Assembly (NCBI GenBank): GCA_964348665.1
Contig: CAYGDP010000019.1
Span: 1 to 64,000, forward strand
Reading direction: 5' to 3'
From: CAYGDP01 sp964348665
Lineage (GTDB): Bacteria > Verrucomicrobiota > Verrucomicrobiia > Palsa-1439 > CAYGDP01
DNA: 64,000 nucleotides
Part shown: one piece after another, positions 26,048 to 35,394 of the stretch
Layout of the letters: each line of letters starts with the position of its first letter
Numbering within the stretch: position 1 is the first letter of the stretch
The notes under the pieces: model-generated
The model's database searches: none
What the model was told of the DNA's origin: nothing
What the model saw: the letters and a program-made list of their open reading frames with translations, nothing else
Position numbers and translations under genes: made by a program

Positions 26048-26893
26048 TTACAGTTCGTCGGCGGATTCTTCGTCAATTTCAATCTCACGCCGCCACGCGC
26101 GGGACACCCATGGCCGCACCAAGCCGTAGAGGAGGTAACAAAGGAAAAGCGCGGCGAGCGTCACTTGCGGCCATTGCACGCCGAAAAAAATGACAACGAT
26201 GGCGCTAACGAGCGCCGCCAGCGATTTTCGAGTTGTCCAATCCACACGCTTGAACGTTGGATATTTGACGGTACTGACCATCAGAGCCGAAAGCAAAAGC
26301 ATCAGGATCGGCAGCGCAAACCGCCACTTGCCAAGCGGATGTTCGGGGGTTCCTTTCGGGATAACGATATCCTTTTCTTCCAACCACATGATAAACATGG
26401 TCATGCTCACCACGACCGCGGCAGCCGACGGGATCGGCAACCCCGTAAATTCCTTCGTTGAATCGGTGCGCATCGAAAGCACATTGAACCGCGCCAGGCG
26501 CAGCGCGCCACACGCCAAAAATACTGCCGCAACCATCCACCCCGTCTTCGGAAATTCCATCAACACGATTCGATACACCAAAAATGCCGGCGCGACGCCA
26601 AAGCTGACCACGTCGGCCAGCGAATCGAATTCACGCCCAAACGCCGATTCTTTGCCGCCCATCCGCGCCACGCGGCCATCCAGAAAATCGAATGCGAAAG
26701 CGCCCAGAATCAGCCAGATGGCCGACTTGATGTATTGGAAATCCTCCAGCTTTTCGTATTTGAAGATGTACAGCAGCGCGAAAAAACCGCAGAGCAAATT
26801 GCCGGCCGTCATTAAATTCGGCAGAAAATAAACTTTCCCCATGTCACCGCCATCGCCATTCGTCCCGGGAGGCTTGTCATTTTCGGTAGGCAA
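26048..26893 (-). CDS. pssA: CDP-diacylglycerol--serine O-phosphatidyltransferase
   Basis: 281 residues. The CDP-alcohol phosphotransferase signature DG-x2-AR-x8-G-x3-D-x3-D is complete (DGRVARMGG ... GREFDSLAD). Eight or so hydrophobic segments, and PNLMTAGNLLCGFFAL at the N-terminus is typical of PssA. It makes phosphatidylserine, which the adjacent Psd decarboxylates to phosphatidylethanolamine. Its first 17 bases overlap the end of psd. About 30-40 residues longer than the minimal enzyme owing to an extra C-terminal hydrophobic part and acidic tail. Confidence 0.93.
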   Translation of the reverse strand: MPTENDKPPGTNGDGGDMGKVYFLPNLMTAGNLLCGFFALLYIFKYEKLEDFQYIKSAIWLILGAFAFDFLDGRVARMGGKESAFGREFDSLADVVSFGVAPAFLVYRIVLMEFPKTGWMVAAVFLACGALRLARFNVLSMRTDSTKEFTGLPIPSAAAVVVSMTMFIMWLEEKDIVIPKGTPEHPLGKWRFALPILMLLLSALMVSTVKYPTFKRVDWTTRKSLAALVSAIVVIFFGVQWPQVTLAALFLCYLLYGLVRPWVSRAWRREIEIDEESADEL

Positions 26894-27587
26894 GGACTGT
26901 TTCTCCTCCTTTCACTTTGTCGCCGATCTTCACCGCCACCCGCGCATCGAGCGGCAGAAACAATTCCGCGCGCGACCCGTACCGAATCATCCCAATCCGC
27001 GCTCCTTTTTCCAGATGGTCCCCCGGCGCGCACCACGGCAGGATCCGGCGCGCGATCGCGCCGGTGATCAGTTTCACCGTCACCTCATAATCGCCATCGG
27101 CAATGCCAATGACTTGCGATTCGTTGACCGCCGAGCAGGCCGGATTGCGCGCGTCGAAAAATTTGCCGGGAAAATGCTGCGAATACTTCACCTCGCCGCC
27201 GATGGGCGCGCGATTGACATGCACGTCGAAAATCGAGAGGAAGATTCCGACCCGCCGCGTCTCGCGCTTCAGAAACCAATCCTCGGAAATTTCCTTGATA
27301 TCGGTCACTCTTCCGTCCGCCGGCGCAACAATGGCGCTGACGTCAGCGGGAATCGAGCGTTCCGGGTCGCGGAAAAAACTGAAGTGAAAAACTGCCAATA
27401 CGGTCAATGGGACTCCCGCCCACGGCGTCCACCACCAGCCCGCGGCCGCGGCCAGCGCAAACACCAAGCCGAGCGGCCACATTTCTCGAAATGCCCGCCC
27501 GAGTGGAGGCTCCAGGTGGAAACTGCGGTCATTCGTGGCCAAAGGCAACCGACCTGGAACAATGCCTTCTTGTTTTTGTTCGTTCAT
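26877..27587 (-). CDS. psd: Phosphatidylserine decarboxylase (short type)
   Basis: 236 residues. Membrane helices at about 38-70 are followed by the Psd domain: APADGRVTDI, IFLSIFDVHVNRAPIGGEV and the autocatalytic site YGSRAELFLP, where cleavage between Gly and Ser makes the pyruvoyl cofactor. The GSR form and length fit the archaeal-type/short Psd rather than the LGST-type E. coli enzyme. Operon with pssA (17-base overlap) completes PE synthesis. Confidence 0.93.
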   Translation of the reverse strand: MNEQKQEGIVPGRLPLATNDRSFHLEPPLGRAFREMWPLGLVFALAAAAGWWWTPWAGVPLTVLAVFHFSFFRDPERSIPADVSAIVAPADGRVTDIKEISEDWFLKRETRRVGIFLSIFDVHVNRAPIGGEVKYSQHFPGKFFDARNPACSAVNESQVIGIADGDYEVTVKLITGAIARRILPWCAPGDHLEKGARIGMIRYGSRAELFLPLDARVAVKIGDKVKGGETVLAYRK

Positions 27588-27629
27588 TCGAGTCAGTTTC
27601 GAGTTTCGAGCTTCGTATTTCGAGTTTGG
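27588..27629. repeat. Low-complexity TTCGAGT repeat between purU and psd
   Basis: About four imperfect direct copies of a TTTCGAGTTTCGAG-like unit (27588-27628). Same style as the other short-unit intergenic repeats of the window; palindromic core TTCGAG/CTCGAA. Confidence 0.5.
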
Positions 27630-28481
27630 CTATCGGGATGGCAGGTGGACTTTTCCCCAATAAACATCGAGACGTTTCTTTAAGAATAATTGAATGGCGC
27701 GCAACAAGGCGCGGCTTTCGAGGCGTTGACCGCGCGCCACGATGCTTTCCAATGATTCGTTCGGGTGCACGCGCAACGCTTCCTGCCAGATGATCGGGCC
27801 TTCATCGAGGTTGGTGGTGACAAAATGCGCGGTGACACCGACGATTTGCACGCCTTTCTCATAGGCTTGACGGTAGGCGGACGCGCCGGCAAAGGCGGGA
27901 AGCAGAGAGGGGTGGATGTTGATGATTTTATTTTTGAAACGCCAGACGAAGTTTGGCGAAAGAATTTTCATGAACCGCGCCAGCGCCATAAAATCCACTT
28001 CGTATCGCTCCACCGCTTTCAACACGGCTTTCTCCGCGGCGCGCCGGTCGTTCCAATTCACCACGAGAAAGGGGATGCGCCAGTCGGCGGCCTGTGATTT
28101 CAAATCGGTGCGATTGCTGATGATGACCACGCAATCGGCGGCGATGGCGCCCGCGCGAATGGCGCACAGGACTGTCTCGGCGCAATGTGGTTCTTTGGTC
28201 ACGAACATCGCCATTCGTTGACGACGACCTTTTTCGGCAAATCGGACTTTGACTTCCATGCCGAGTTCATTGGCCAACTGCCGCAGACCGCGCTCGACGA
28301 CAGCGCGGTCGAAGTCGCGCGCTCCCCAGGACGCCTGCAGATTCATGCTGAACAGGCCGCGGCTCACTTGTTCTTCCATCTCCTCGATGTTCGCTCGCTG
28401 GGCGAAGAGAAAGCCGGTGATCCGCGCGATGAGTCCCGTGCGGTCCTTGCCGATGACGGTAATGGTGGCGATTTCTTTCAC
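27630..28481 (-). CDS. purU: Formyltetrahydrofolate deformylase
   Basis: 283 residues if started at GTG 28481 (KEIATITVIGKDRTGLIARIT); the frame is open to 28541, but the extra residues lack homology and E. coli PurU has 280. N-terminal ACT domain (about 3-80) binds the regulators Met/Gly; the formyltransferase-fold C-terminal domain shows NIHPSLLPAF (catalytic His) and VTAHFVTTNLDEGPII (catalytic Asp). It hydrolyses 10-formyl-THF to formate and THF, feeding PurT-type purine synthesis. First gene of a four-gene minus-strand operon. Confidence 0.9.
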   Translation of the reverse strand: MKEIATITVIGKDRTGLIARITGFLFAQRANIEEMEEQVSRGLFSMNLQASWGARDFDRAVVERGLRQLANELGMEVKVRFAEKGRRQRMAMFVTKEPHCAETVLCAIRAGAIAADCVVIISNRTDLKSQAADWRIPFLVVNWNDRRAAEKAVLKAVERYEVDFMALARFMKILSPNFVWRFKNKIINIHPSLLPAFAGASAYRQAYEKGVQIVGVTAHFVTTNLDEGPIIWQEALRVHPNESLESIVARGQRLESRALLRAIQLFLKKRLDVYWGKVHLPSR

Positions 28482-28608
28482 AAGTGCCGAGACGATACTC
28501 CACGAGCATCCCAGTTGCAAGCGGCGTTGAAACCCTGTCACGTAGCATGTCGCCTATGGATTTTTCTGCTCTGGCAAATTCGATTCTGACCTTGTATTGT
28601 AATCCGCC

Positions 28609-31071
28609 GTGAAGCGCGCTGGATTACTCCTGGGGTTGGCGATTGTCCTGCCGACGTTCGCCCAAGATTCGTCCCGGCTTCCTCCCGTTGCCAAACGCAC
28701 GGTTTCCTATTCAAAGGACATCCATCCGATTTTCGCCGAACGTTGCGCGGATTGTCATCTCAACGGCAAACGGAAAGGCGGCCTCCAACTCGATTCCCGC
28801 GAAGCGATTCTAAAAGGCGGCGAAGACGGCCCCGTCGTCGTGATCGGCAAGAGCGCCGAAAGCCGGCTCGTGCAATTGGTCAGCAGCACCGACCCCGACA
28901 AAGTGATGCCGAAAAAAGGCGAACGGCTTTCCGCCGAGCAGGTTGGCTTGTTGCGCGCGTGGATTGATCAAGGACTCTCGTGGGATGTAAAAGATGTGGC
29001 AGCTCGAAAGAAGGATTTCAAACCCGCCCCACTTGCCCCGCGCCGTCCCACCGTGCCACTCGCGCGAGGCGAATTGACCAATCCAATCGACTTGATCTTG
29101 GAAGGGTATTCCCGGCAAAAGAAAGTGTCCAACGAAGCGGTCGTGGACGACCGAACCTTCGCGCGCCGAGTCTATCTCGACGTGATCGGCTTGCTGCCAA
29201 CGCCAACCGAACTGAACGAATTCCTTGCCGACAAGCGCCCGGACAAACGGGAACAACTTGTTGCACGATTGTTGGCCGATAACCGCCGATATGCAGAGCA
29301 CTGGCTTACCTTCTGGAACGACGCGTTGCGCAACGATTATCAAGGTACGGGCTATATTGACGGCGGGCGAAAACAAATTACCCAGTGGCTCTACGACGCG
29401 CTCTACAATAACTTGTCCTACGACCGATTCACCGGCGAACTGGTCAGTCCCAGCGCGAAATCCGCCGGATTCGTCAATGGCATTGTTTGGCGCGGCGTGG
29501 TCAATGCCAGCCAGACCCCCCCGCTTCAGGCCGCGCAAAACATCCCGCAGGTGTTTCTCGCCACCAACCTGAAATGCGCGTCCTGTCACGACAGCTTTAT
29601 CAATGATTGGAAACTCGCCGACGCCTATGGCTTGGCCGCGATCTATTCCGACAAACCGCTGGAGATGTACCGGTGTGACCAGGAACCGCGCGGACCGGCA
29701 ACAGTGAAATTTCTCTACCCGCAACTCGGCCAGATCGAAAGCACCGCGCCGAAATCCGAGCGCACCAAACAACTCGCGGCGTTGCTGATCTCGCCGCAGA
29801 ACGGCCGGTTCGCGCGCACCATCGTCAATCGCCTCTGGGCGCGGTTTCTTGGGCGCGGCATTGTCGAACCCACTGACGATCTCGATCAATCCCCGTGGAG
29901 CGACGACTTGCTCGATTGGCTGGCAAGCGATTTAGTGGACAACGGCTATGATTTGAAAAAAACCATGGCGCGGATCTTGACTTCGCGTGCCTACCAGCGT
30001 CCGGTCATGAACGTGGGCGAGCAAACCGACTCCGATTTTATTTTCCGCGGCCCGTCTGTGCGGCGTTTGAGCGCAGAGCAATTTGTGGATGCGGTCTATC
30101 AGATCACCAACACCTGGCCGACGACTCCTTCGGCGCAGATTGACAGCATCAGTCCCGCAACGGTGAACGCGAAGTGGATTTGGAGCGAGAAAAATGCCGA
30201 CAAAGGCACTGCGGGCGGCAGGATTTTCCTGCGTAAAGAAATCGATCTACCAAGCGCGCCGAGCAAAGCCGTTGCAATCGTTACCTGCGACAACGAATTC
30301 GCACTGTACATCAATGGCAAGAAACTTGGCGAGAGCGCGGACTGGCAACAACCGCGCGCGTTCGATCTGCGTGGTCAGCTGGTTTCGGGAACCAACATCA
30401 TTGCCATTGAAGCGATCAATTGGCCGGACACCTCCACCGGGAAAGGTTTGGAGCACAAATCACCAAACCCAGCGGCGATCGTTTTTTATGGCCGCGTAAC
30501 GGCGCGCACTGACGATGGGAAAGAGAAAAACCAGGAGATCAAGAGCGGGGCGAGTTGGAAATGGTCAACAACCGCCCCGGAGGGTTGGAACAAAACCGGA
30601 TTTGCCGATGACGACTGGAAACGCGCGGCGGAACTCGGCGATGTCGCCGCGAATTTTTACGGGATTCAAGGAAAACTCAACTCCACGTTCGCCGCGCTGT
30701 GGGGTGACTCTCCTCGCGTGCGCGCGGCGCTGCAGACGGCCAATCCGTTGATGGTCGCTTTGGGTCGTCCCAACCGCGAACAAGTGGTCACCAGCCGTCC
30801 TTACACGGCGACAACGCTACAGACGCTCGAACTGACCAACGGCGGCACGCTGGCCAATTTACTGTCGCGTGGCGCGACCAATTGGGTTGCCAGACAAAAA
30901 GACGGAACGAGTTTGGTAACCGAATTGTATCAGCACTCGCTCGGTCGCGCGCCAACGGCGGCGGAGTTGCGCGCGGCGATTGAATTGGTTGGCGCTTCGC
31001 CAACGAAAGCGGGAGTGGAAGACTTGCTGTGGAGCGTCTTGATGTTGCCGGAATTTCAGTTAATCTATTAG
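28609..31071 (+). CDS. PSCyt1/DUF1549/DUF1553 planctomycete-type cytochrome c protein
   Basis: 820 residues from GTG 28609. Signal peptide (about 1-19), then a single-haem cytochrome motif CADCH at 46-50 inside the PSCyt1 domain (IHPIFAERCADCHLNGK, DKVMPKKGERLSAEQVGLLRAWIDQG). DUF1549 (from about 150: DDRTFARRVYLDVIGLLPTP) and DUF1553/PSD1 (from about 380: ALLISPQNGRFARTIVNRLWARFLGRG) follow. An inserted jelly-roll-like segment (about 520-680: CDNEFALYINGKKLGESADWQ) resembles a carbohydrate-binding module. These periplasmic proteins always pair with DUF1501 proteins in Planctomycetes and Verrucomicrobia; function unproven. DUF1501 gene begins 13 bases downstream. Confidence 0.92.
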   Translation: MKRAGLLLGLAIVLPTFAQDSSRLPPVAKRTVSYSKDIHPIFAERCADCHLNGKRKGGLQLDSREAILKGGEDGPVVVIGKSAESRLVQLVSSTDPDKVMPKKGERLSAEQVGLLRAWIDQGLSWDVKDVAARKKDFKPAPLAPRRPTVPLARGELTNPIDLILEGYSRQKKVSNEAVVDDRTFARRVYLDVIGLLPTPTELNEFLADKRPDKREQLVARLLADNRRYAEHWLTFWNDALRNDYQGTGYIDGGRKQITQWLYDALYNNLSYDRFTGELVSPSAKSAGFVNGIVWRGVVNASQTPPLQAAQNIPQVFLATNLKCASCHDSFINDWKLADAYGLAAIYSDKPLEMYRCDQEPRGPATVKFLYPQLGQIESTAPKSERTKQLAALLISPQNGRFARTIVNRLWARFLGRGIVEPTDDLDQSPWSDDLLDWLASDLVDNGYDLKKTMARILTSRAYQRPVMNVGEQTDSDFIFRGPSVRRLSAEQFVDAVYQITNTWPTTPSAQIDSISPATVNAKWIWSEKNADKGTAGGRIFLRKEIDLPSAPSKAVAIVTCDNEFALYINGKKLGESADWQQPRAFDLRGQLVSGTNIIAIEAINWPDTSTGKGLEHKSPNPAAIVFYGRVTARTDDGKEKNQEIKSGASWKWSTTAPEGWNKTGFADDDWKRAAELGDVAANFYGIQGKLNSTFAALWGDSPRVRAALQTANPLMVALGRPNREQVVTSRPYTATTLQTLELTNGGTLANLLSRGATNWVARQKDGTSLVTELYQHSLGRAPTAAELRAAIELVGASPTKAGVEDLLWSVLMLPEFQLIY

Positions 31072-31084
31072 GAGACGGATTGCC

Positions 31085-32575
31085 ATGAAGACAAAGGATT
31101 ACACACGGCGCGAGTTCGTGCGGACGCTTGGCGCCAGTACCCTGGCCGCTCTCGCCGCCGGTGCGCCCCGGTCACTTTTCGCGGCCAACGCGAAAATCAC
31201 GCCAACAGCAGACACGATTATCCTGCTTTGGATGGGTGGCGGCATGGCGCATACGGAGACGTTCGACCCGAAACGATACACCCCATTCGAGAAAGGTCTC
31301 GATCCGAACAATGTATTGAGCACATTTCCGGCGATCGACACCGTAGTGGATAACATCAAGCTCTCGCAAGGATTGGAAAAACTCTCGCGCGTGATGGATC
31401 GAGGAGCACTCGTGCGGACGTTCATGGCCGGCGATCTCGGGTTCATTCTGCACTCTCGACATCAATACCACTGGCACACCGGCTATGTGCCGCCCCAGAC
31501 CGTCGCCGCGCCGCACCTCGGCGCGTGGATCGCCAAAACTCTTGGACCAAAAAACCCAGCCGTGCCCGCGTTCATCAATATCGGTCAACGATTTGACCTC
31601 GGCGAAGGCGAAGAATTGAAGGCATTCACGACAGCGGGATTTCTCGGCAGCGAATTCGGCCCGTTCAATATCCCCTTCCCCGATGCCGCCGCCGACACTG
31701 TGCGCCCGCCCGCCGGGATGAGCCCGTCGCGGTTTCAAAATCGCGAGAAGTTCTATAAGCAACTTGTTGCCCAAAACCCCGTCGGTCAGCTCGGCAGCGA
31801 TTACCAGCGCGAATCTCTCTTGCGGTCAATCAACAACGCCCATCGGTTACTCAGTTCGCCTGCGGCAAAGGCGTTTGACCTGTCGCTCGAACCCATCGAG
31901 AATATCCGCAAATACGTCCCGAACTACGAAACAGGTCAGCGATTCAACGCGGCGATTGACCGATTCGGCGCAAAATACGAAGCGCAAATGGTCGGGCGGT
32001 TTGGTCTTGGCTGTTTGCTGGCTCGAAGGCTCACCGAAGTCGGCGCGCGATTCATCGAGGTCACCACCGAATACATCCCTTTCCTCAACTGGGACACTCA
32101 CGAGAACGGCCATACTCGGTTGGTGGCCTTGAAACAGCAGATTGACGCGCCCGTCGCGCAACTCATTCTCGATTTGGAAGAGCGCGGTTTGCTGAATCGG
32201 ACACTCATCGTGTTAGCCAGTGAATTCAGCCGCGATATGATCGTGGAAGGTAAACCGGAGAAGAAAGTGCAGGACCAAGTCGAAGTGCCCAAAGTAATGA
32301 CCGAGATGAAACATTACGGGATGCATCGCCATTTCACGGGCGCGGGCAGCGTCCCGATTTTCGGTGGCGGCATGAAACGCGGTTTCCTTTACGGCAAGAC
32401 CGCCGAGGAACGTCCGTGCAAGACGATTGAGAACCCGGTCACAATCCGCGACCTGCACGCGACGATCTATCGCGCCATGGGAATCGCGCCCGACCATCAT
32501 TACATCACCGAACAACGCCCCTTCTACGCCACCGAAGACGGCAAAGGGAAACCGGTGCTGGATTTGTTCGCCTGA
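31085..32575 (+). CDS. DUF1501 protein with Tat signal
   Basis: 496 residues. Twin-arginine signal TRREFVRTLGAS (Arg 8-9) with cleavage expected after RSLFA. The remainder is the alkaline-phosphatase-like DUF1501 fold: IILLWMGGGMAHTETFDPK near the N-terminus, and a terminal region with NWDTHENGHTRL and VLASEFSRDM. Exported folded to the periplasm with the upstream cytochrome protein, its universal partner; proposed roles in polysaccharide or sulfatase-like chemistry are not established. Confidence 0.92.
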   Translation: MKTKDYTRREFVRTLGASTLAALAAGAPRSLFAANAKITPTADTIILLWMGGGMAHTETFDPKRYTPFEKGLDPNNVLSTFPAIDTVVDNIKLSQGLEKLSRVMDRGALVRTFMAGDLGFILHSRHQYHWHTGYVPPQTVAAPHLGAWIAKTLGPKNPAVPAFINIGQRFDLGEGEELKAFTTAGFLGSEFGPFNIPFPDAAADTVRPPAGMSPSRFQNREKFYKQLVAQNPVGQLGSDYQRESLLRSINNAHRLLSSPAAKAFDLSLEPIENIRKYVPNYETGQRFNAAIDRFGAKYEAQMVGRFGLGCLLARRLTEVGARFIEVTTEYIPFLNWDTHENGHTRLVALKQQIDAPVAQLILDLEERGLLNRTLIVLASEFSRDMIVEGKPEKKVQDQVEVPKVMTEMKHYGMHRHFTGAGSVPIFGGGMKRGFLYGKTAEERPCKTIENPVTIRDLHATIYRAMGIAPDHHYITEQRPFYATEDGKGKPVLDLFA

Positions 32576-32616
32576 ACATTGACGGGCGCACGGTAAATCG
32601 CTACACTCCGCGCCCG

Positions 32617-33390
32617 ATGAAAAATGTCCGTTTGCTCCCGTTCGCTGTGCTGGCGCTGGCGTTGATTGGCGTGTCGTGCTCGACGATGGCGCCGAAATGG
32701 CAGCAACCACCGGCGCGCAAGTTCAATTTTCAGACCGACACATTCGCGTTCCCAAACGATGTCAAGGCGCTCACGCCGAACAAGGAAGACCTCTATGCTT
32801 TGCATTGTTTTGTGATGAGCACCAACGCGCACCGTTTTTTCAAGTTCGCGCGGTTCGATGCGTCGCTCCCCAAGGTGTCGGACAAACAATATCACAGCCT
32901 AACGCGCCGTGTCGTGCGCACCACTTTTTTTCGACAGCCGTTGCCGGAAGCACAACGCGTTGTCATTCCAGGCTATCCCAACCTGCGCGCCTTCAGCGCG
33001 GAAAATGAAAAACTTATCAAGGACGCGATGGGGAGCAATTTGATCACGCTGATCACAATTCGCAATTGGCGGATGAGCCTCGGCACGATTCCTCCGTTGC
33101 AGGCCCGCACCGCCAAGCTGATCCAGCAGCAACTCGCTCGCGGCGTTTGCGACCAGTTGCACGTGGTCGATAGCCCGATCGGGCGGAAAGTGGATCATTC
33201 GATCCTCGTCTTCGACGCGCGCGAGGAAGCCGACCGGATTGAGTTTCTCTGCTACGACCCAAACCTGCCCGATGCGCCGATCACGTTGACCTACGACAAA
33301 CAAAACAAATCGTTCTCCCTTCCCAAGCTCACGTATTTTGTGGGCGGTCGCGTGAGCGTGTATCGAATCTACCACTCGCTCCTGCGTTGA
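32617..33390 (+). CDS. Putative lipoprotein of unknown function
   Basis: 257 residues. Lipobox LIGVSC (Cys at about 21) after a hydrophobic signal. The mature part has RNWRMSLGTIPPLQARTAKLIQQQLARGVCDQL and HSILVFDAREEADRIEFLCYDPN, with alternating hydrophobic and polar stretches; the HSILVFDA/DPN pattern is faintly reminiscent of papain-like or transglutaminase-like folds, but I do not assign a family. Follows the DUF1501 gene by 41 bases, possibly same operon. Confidence 0.7.
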   Translation: MKNVRLLPFAVLALALIGVSCSTMAPKWQQPPARKFNFQTDTFAFPNDVKALTPNKEDLYALHCFVMSTNAHRFFKFARFDASLPKVSDKQYHSLTRRVVRTTFFRQPLPEAQRVVIPGYPNLRAFSAENEKLIKDAMGSNLITLITIRNWRMSLGTIPPLQARTAKLIQQQLARGVCDQLHVVDSPIGRKVDHSILVFDAREEADRIEFLCYDPNLPDAPITLTYDKQNKSFSLPKLTYFVGGRVSVYRIYHSLLR

Positions 33391-33440
33391 CGATTAGAAG
33401 GAGATTTGTTAGTTTTCGCCCCCGCTAAACAGGAGAAACC

Positions 33441-34286
33441 ATGGCGACACAATACGCGCATCCCGAAACTCTAGTGAGCTGTGACTGGGTGGACCAACAC
33501 AAACAGGATAATAACGTCCGACTCGTCGAAGTGGACGTGGACACCACCGCGTATGGAAAAGGCCACATTGAGGGCGCGATTGGCTGGAACTGGCAGACAC
33601 AGATTTGCGACACTGTCCGCCGCGATATTACCCCGAAAGCCGCCTGGGAAAAATTGCTCGGCGAAAGCGGCATCGCCAACGATACCATCGTCGTGCTTTA
33701 CGGCGACAATAACAACTGGTTCGCCGCGTGGGCGTTCTGGCAATTCAAAATTTATGGCCACGCGGACGTCCGCCTGATGAACGGCGGCCGCAAAAAATGG
33801 GCGGACGTGGAGAAACGACCCGTCACAACCACCGCCACAAAACCGACGACGACCAATTACAAAGCGAAAAATCCAGATTTTTCCATCCGTTCCTTTCTCC
33901 ACGATGTCGAGGGGGCGCGCGACAATCAAGCCGCTCATCTGGTTGATGTGCGCAGTCCACAGGAATTCACCGGCGAAGTGCTCGCGCCACCGGGTTTGCC
34001 AGAAACCTGTCAGCGCGGCGGACATATTCCCGGCGCGAAAAGTATTCCCTGGAGCAAGGCTGTCAATGAAGACGGCACTTTCAAGACCGTCGAGGATTTG
34101 AAATCGCTGTACGAAGGGCAAGGAATCAGGCCCGACAAGGAAGTCATCGCCTATTGCCGGATCGGCGAGCGAAGCAGTCACACCTGGTTCGTGTTGCAAT
34201 ATCTGCTCGGGTATCCGAAGGTGAAAAATTACGATGGCTCATGGACCGAATACGGCAACCTCGTCGCCGCGCCGATTGAAAAATAA
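33441..34286 (+). CDS. Thiosulfate sulfurtransferase (two-domain rhodanese, CysA-like)
   Basis: 281 residues, two rhodanese domains. The first (about 10-130) is inactive; the second carries the active-site Cys in IAYCRIGERSSHTWF, the loop found in mycobacterial CysA/SseC-type enzymes. LYGDNNNWFAAWAFWQFKIYGH and LVDVRSPQEFTGE also match. Transfers sulfane sulfur from thiosulfate to an acceptor, possibly the MoaD-MoeB-rhodanese fusion 2.3 kb downstream. A good Shine-Dalgarno (AGGAG) precedes ATG 33441. First gene of the sulfur cluster. Confidence 0.93.
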   Translation: MATQYAHPETLVSCDWVDQHKQDNNVRLVEVDVDTTAYGKGHIEGAIGWNWQTQICDTVRRDITPKAAWEKLLGESGIANDTIVVLYGDNNNWFAAWAFWQFKIYGHADVRLMNGGRKKWADVEKRPVTTTATKPTTTNYKAKNPDFSIRSFLHDVEGARDNQAAHLVDVRSPQEFTGEVLAPPGLPETCQRGGHIPGAKSIPWSKAVNEDGTFKTVEDLKSLYEGQGIRPDKEVIAYCRIGERSSHTWFVLQYLLGYPKVKNYDGSWTEYGNLVAAPIEK

Positions 34287-34396
34287 TTGGAGTGGTGGAG
34301 TAATGGAGAAATAGAGTATTGAGATGCTCCGCCATGAAATTCGGACGCAGCCCCAACACTCCATCACTCCATCACTCCATTTCTCCATCTCGTCTC
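34287..34396. repeat. TGGAGTGA-type low-complexity inverted repeat at the cysM start
   Basis: Left arm at about 34289-34318 is built of GGAGTGGTGGAGTAATGG-like units, and the right arm at about 34357-34390 is the complementary CACTCCATCACTCCATC-like block. A long imperfect hairpin with a roughly 40-base loop is expected. The right arm lies in the first codons of the cysM frame. Confidence 0.65.
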
Positions 34397-35329
34397 CCTC
34401 CCGAACGCGACGCGCTGCTGCGCACCGTCGGGAACACACCGCTAATTCCCCTCTTGCGCCTCCCCGAGGCGCACGGGGTCGGCAGCGACGTGAAAATTTA
34501 CGCCAAGGCCGAGTGGTTCAACCCCGGCGGCAGCGTGAAAGACCGGCCGGCTTTGCGAATGGTGCGCGCTGCGGAATCCACGGGCGCGATGACACCCGGC
34601 AAAATCCTCACCGACGCCACCAGTGGCAACACGGGCATTGCTTATGCAATGATCTGCGCCCGGCGCGGTTATCGCTGCGAAATCTGCCTGCCCGCCAACG
34701 CCAGTCCGGAGCGCAAACAAATCCTGGCTGCCTACGGAGTGAACCTGATCCTGACCGACCCGGCGCAAGGCAGCGATGGCGCAATCATCGAGGTGCGGAA
34801 GCGGGTCGCGTCCGATCCCAAAAAATATTTTTATCCCGACCAATACAGCAATCCTCACAATCCACTCGCGCATTACAACTCGACGGCGCCCGAAATTTGG
34901 AAACAAACCCGCGGCAGAATCACCCACTTCGTCGCCGGCCTCGGCACCAGCGGCACAATCATGGGCACGGGCGGTCGCCTGAAGAAATTCAACAAACGCA
35001 TTCAGATCGTCTCATTGCAGCCCGACGCGGCCTTCCACGGTCTCGAAGGATTGAAACGCATGGATAGCGCCATCGTTCCGTCGATTTTTAATGAAAGATT
35101 TCCCGACCGCAATCTTGATGCCCCCACTGAACCGGCGCAGGCACTCGTCCGCGAACTCGCCCGATGCGAGGGATTGCTGGTCGGCGTCAGCAGCGGGGCC
35201 GCGCTCTGGGGCGCGATCACCATTGGACAAGAACTGACGGCGGCAAAACAATCGGGGGGCATTGTCGCGATTTTTCCGGACAGCGGGGACAAATATCTAA
35301 GCGAAACATTTTGGAGCGAGAATGCCTAG
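34334..35329 (+). CDS. cysM: CysM-like cysteine synthase (PLP-dependent beta-substitution)
   Basis: About 331 residues. PLP-Lys is in GGSVKDRPALRM; TSGNTGIAYAMICA binds phosphate; YPDQYSNPHNPLAHYNSTAPEI and ITHFVAGLGTSGTIMGTG closely follow the mycobacterial CysM pattern, which uses O-phosphoserine and thiocarboxylated CysO rather than sulfide. The start is uncertain: ATG 34334 gives an N-terminus MKFGRSPNTPSLHHSIS encoded by a low-complexity repeat, and homology starts only at about residue 30 (LLRTVGNTPLIPLLRL). No other in-frame ATG/GTG/TTG lies closer. Followed by the JAMM peptidase, matching the mec-cysO-cysM gene set. Confidence 0.9.
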   Translation: MKFGRSPNTPSLHHSISPSRLPPERDALLRTVGNTPLIPLLRLPEAHGVGSDVKIYAKAEWFNPGGSVKDRPALRMVRAAESTGAMTPGKILTDATSGNTGIAYAMICARRGYRCEICLPANASPERKQILAAYGVNLILTDPAQGSDGAIIEVRKRVASDPKKYFYPDQYSNPHNPLAHYNSTAPEIWKQTRGRITHFVAGLGTSGTIMGTGGRLKKFNKRIQIVSLQPDAAFHGLEGLKRMDSAIVPSIFNERFPDRNLDAPTEPAQALVRELARCEGLLVGVSSGAALWGAITIGQELTAAKQSGGIVAIFPDSGDKYLSETFWSENA

Positions 35330-35394
35330 CTGTACGAATTCCATGCACTATAAAAAACATTTCGCGCTTTTTAGCGTTTTTCGTAGGTTATCAA

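Noticed and set aside
28810..29889. 359-residue frame opposite the PSCyt protein
   Set aside because: Shadow of a well-supported gene; no homology seen.
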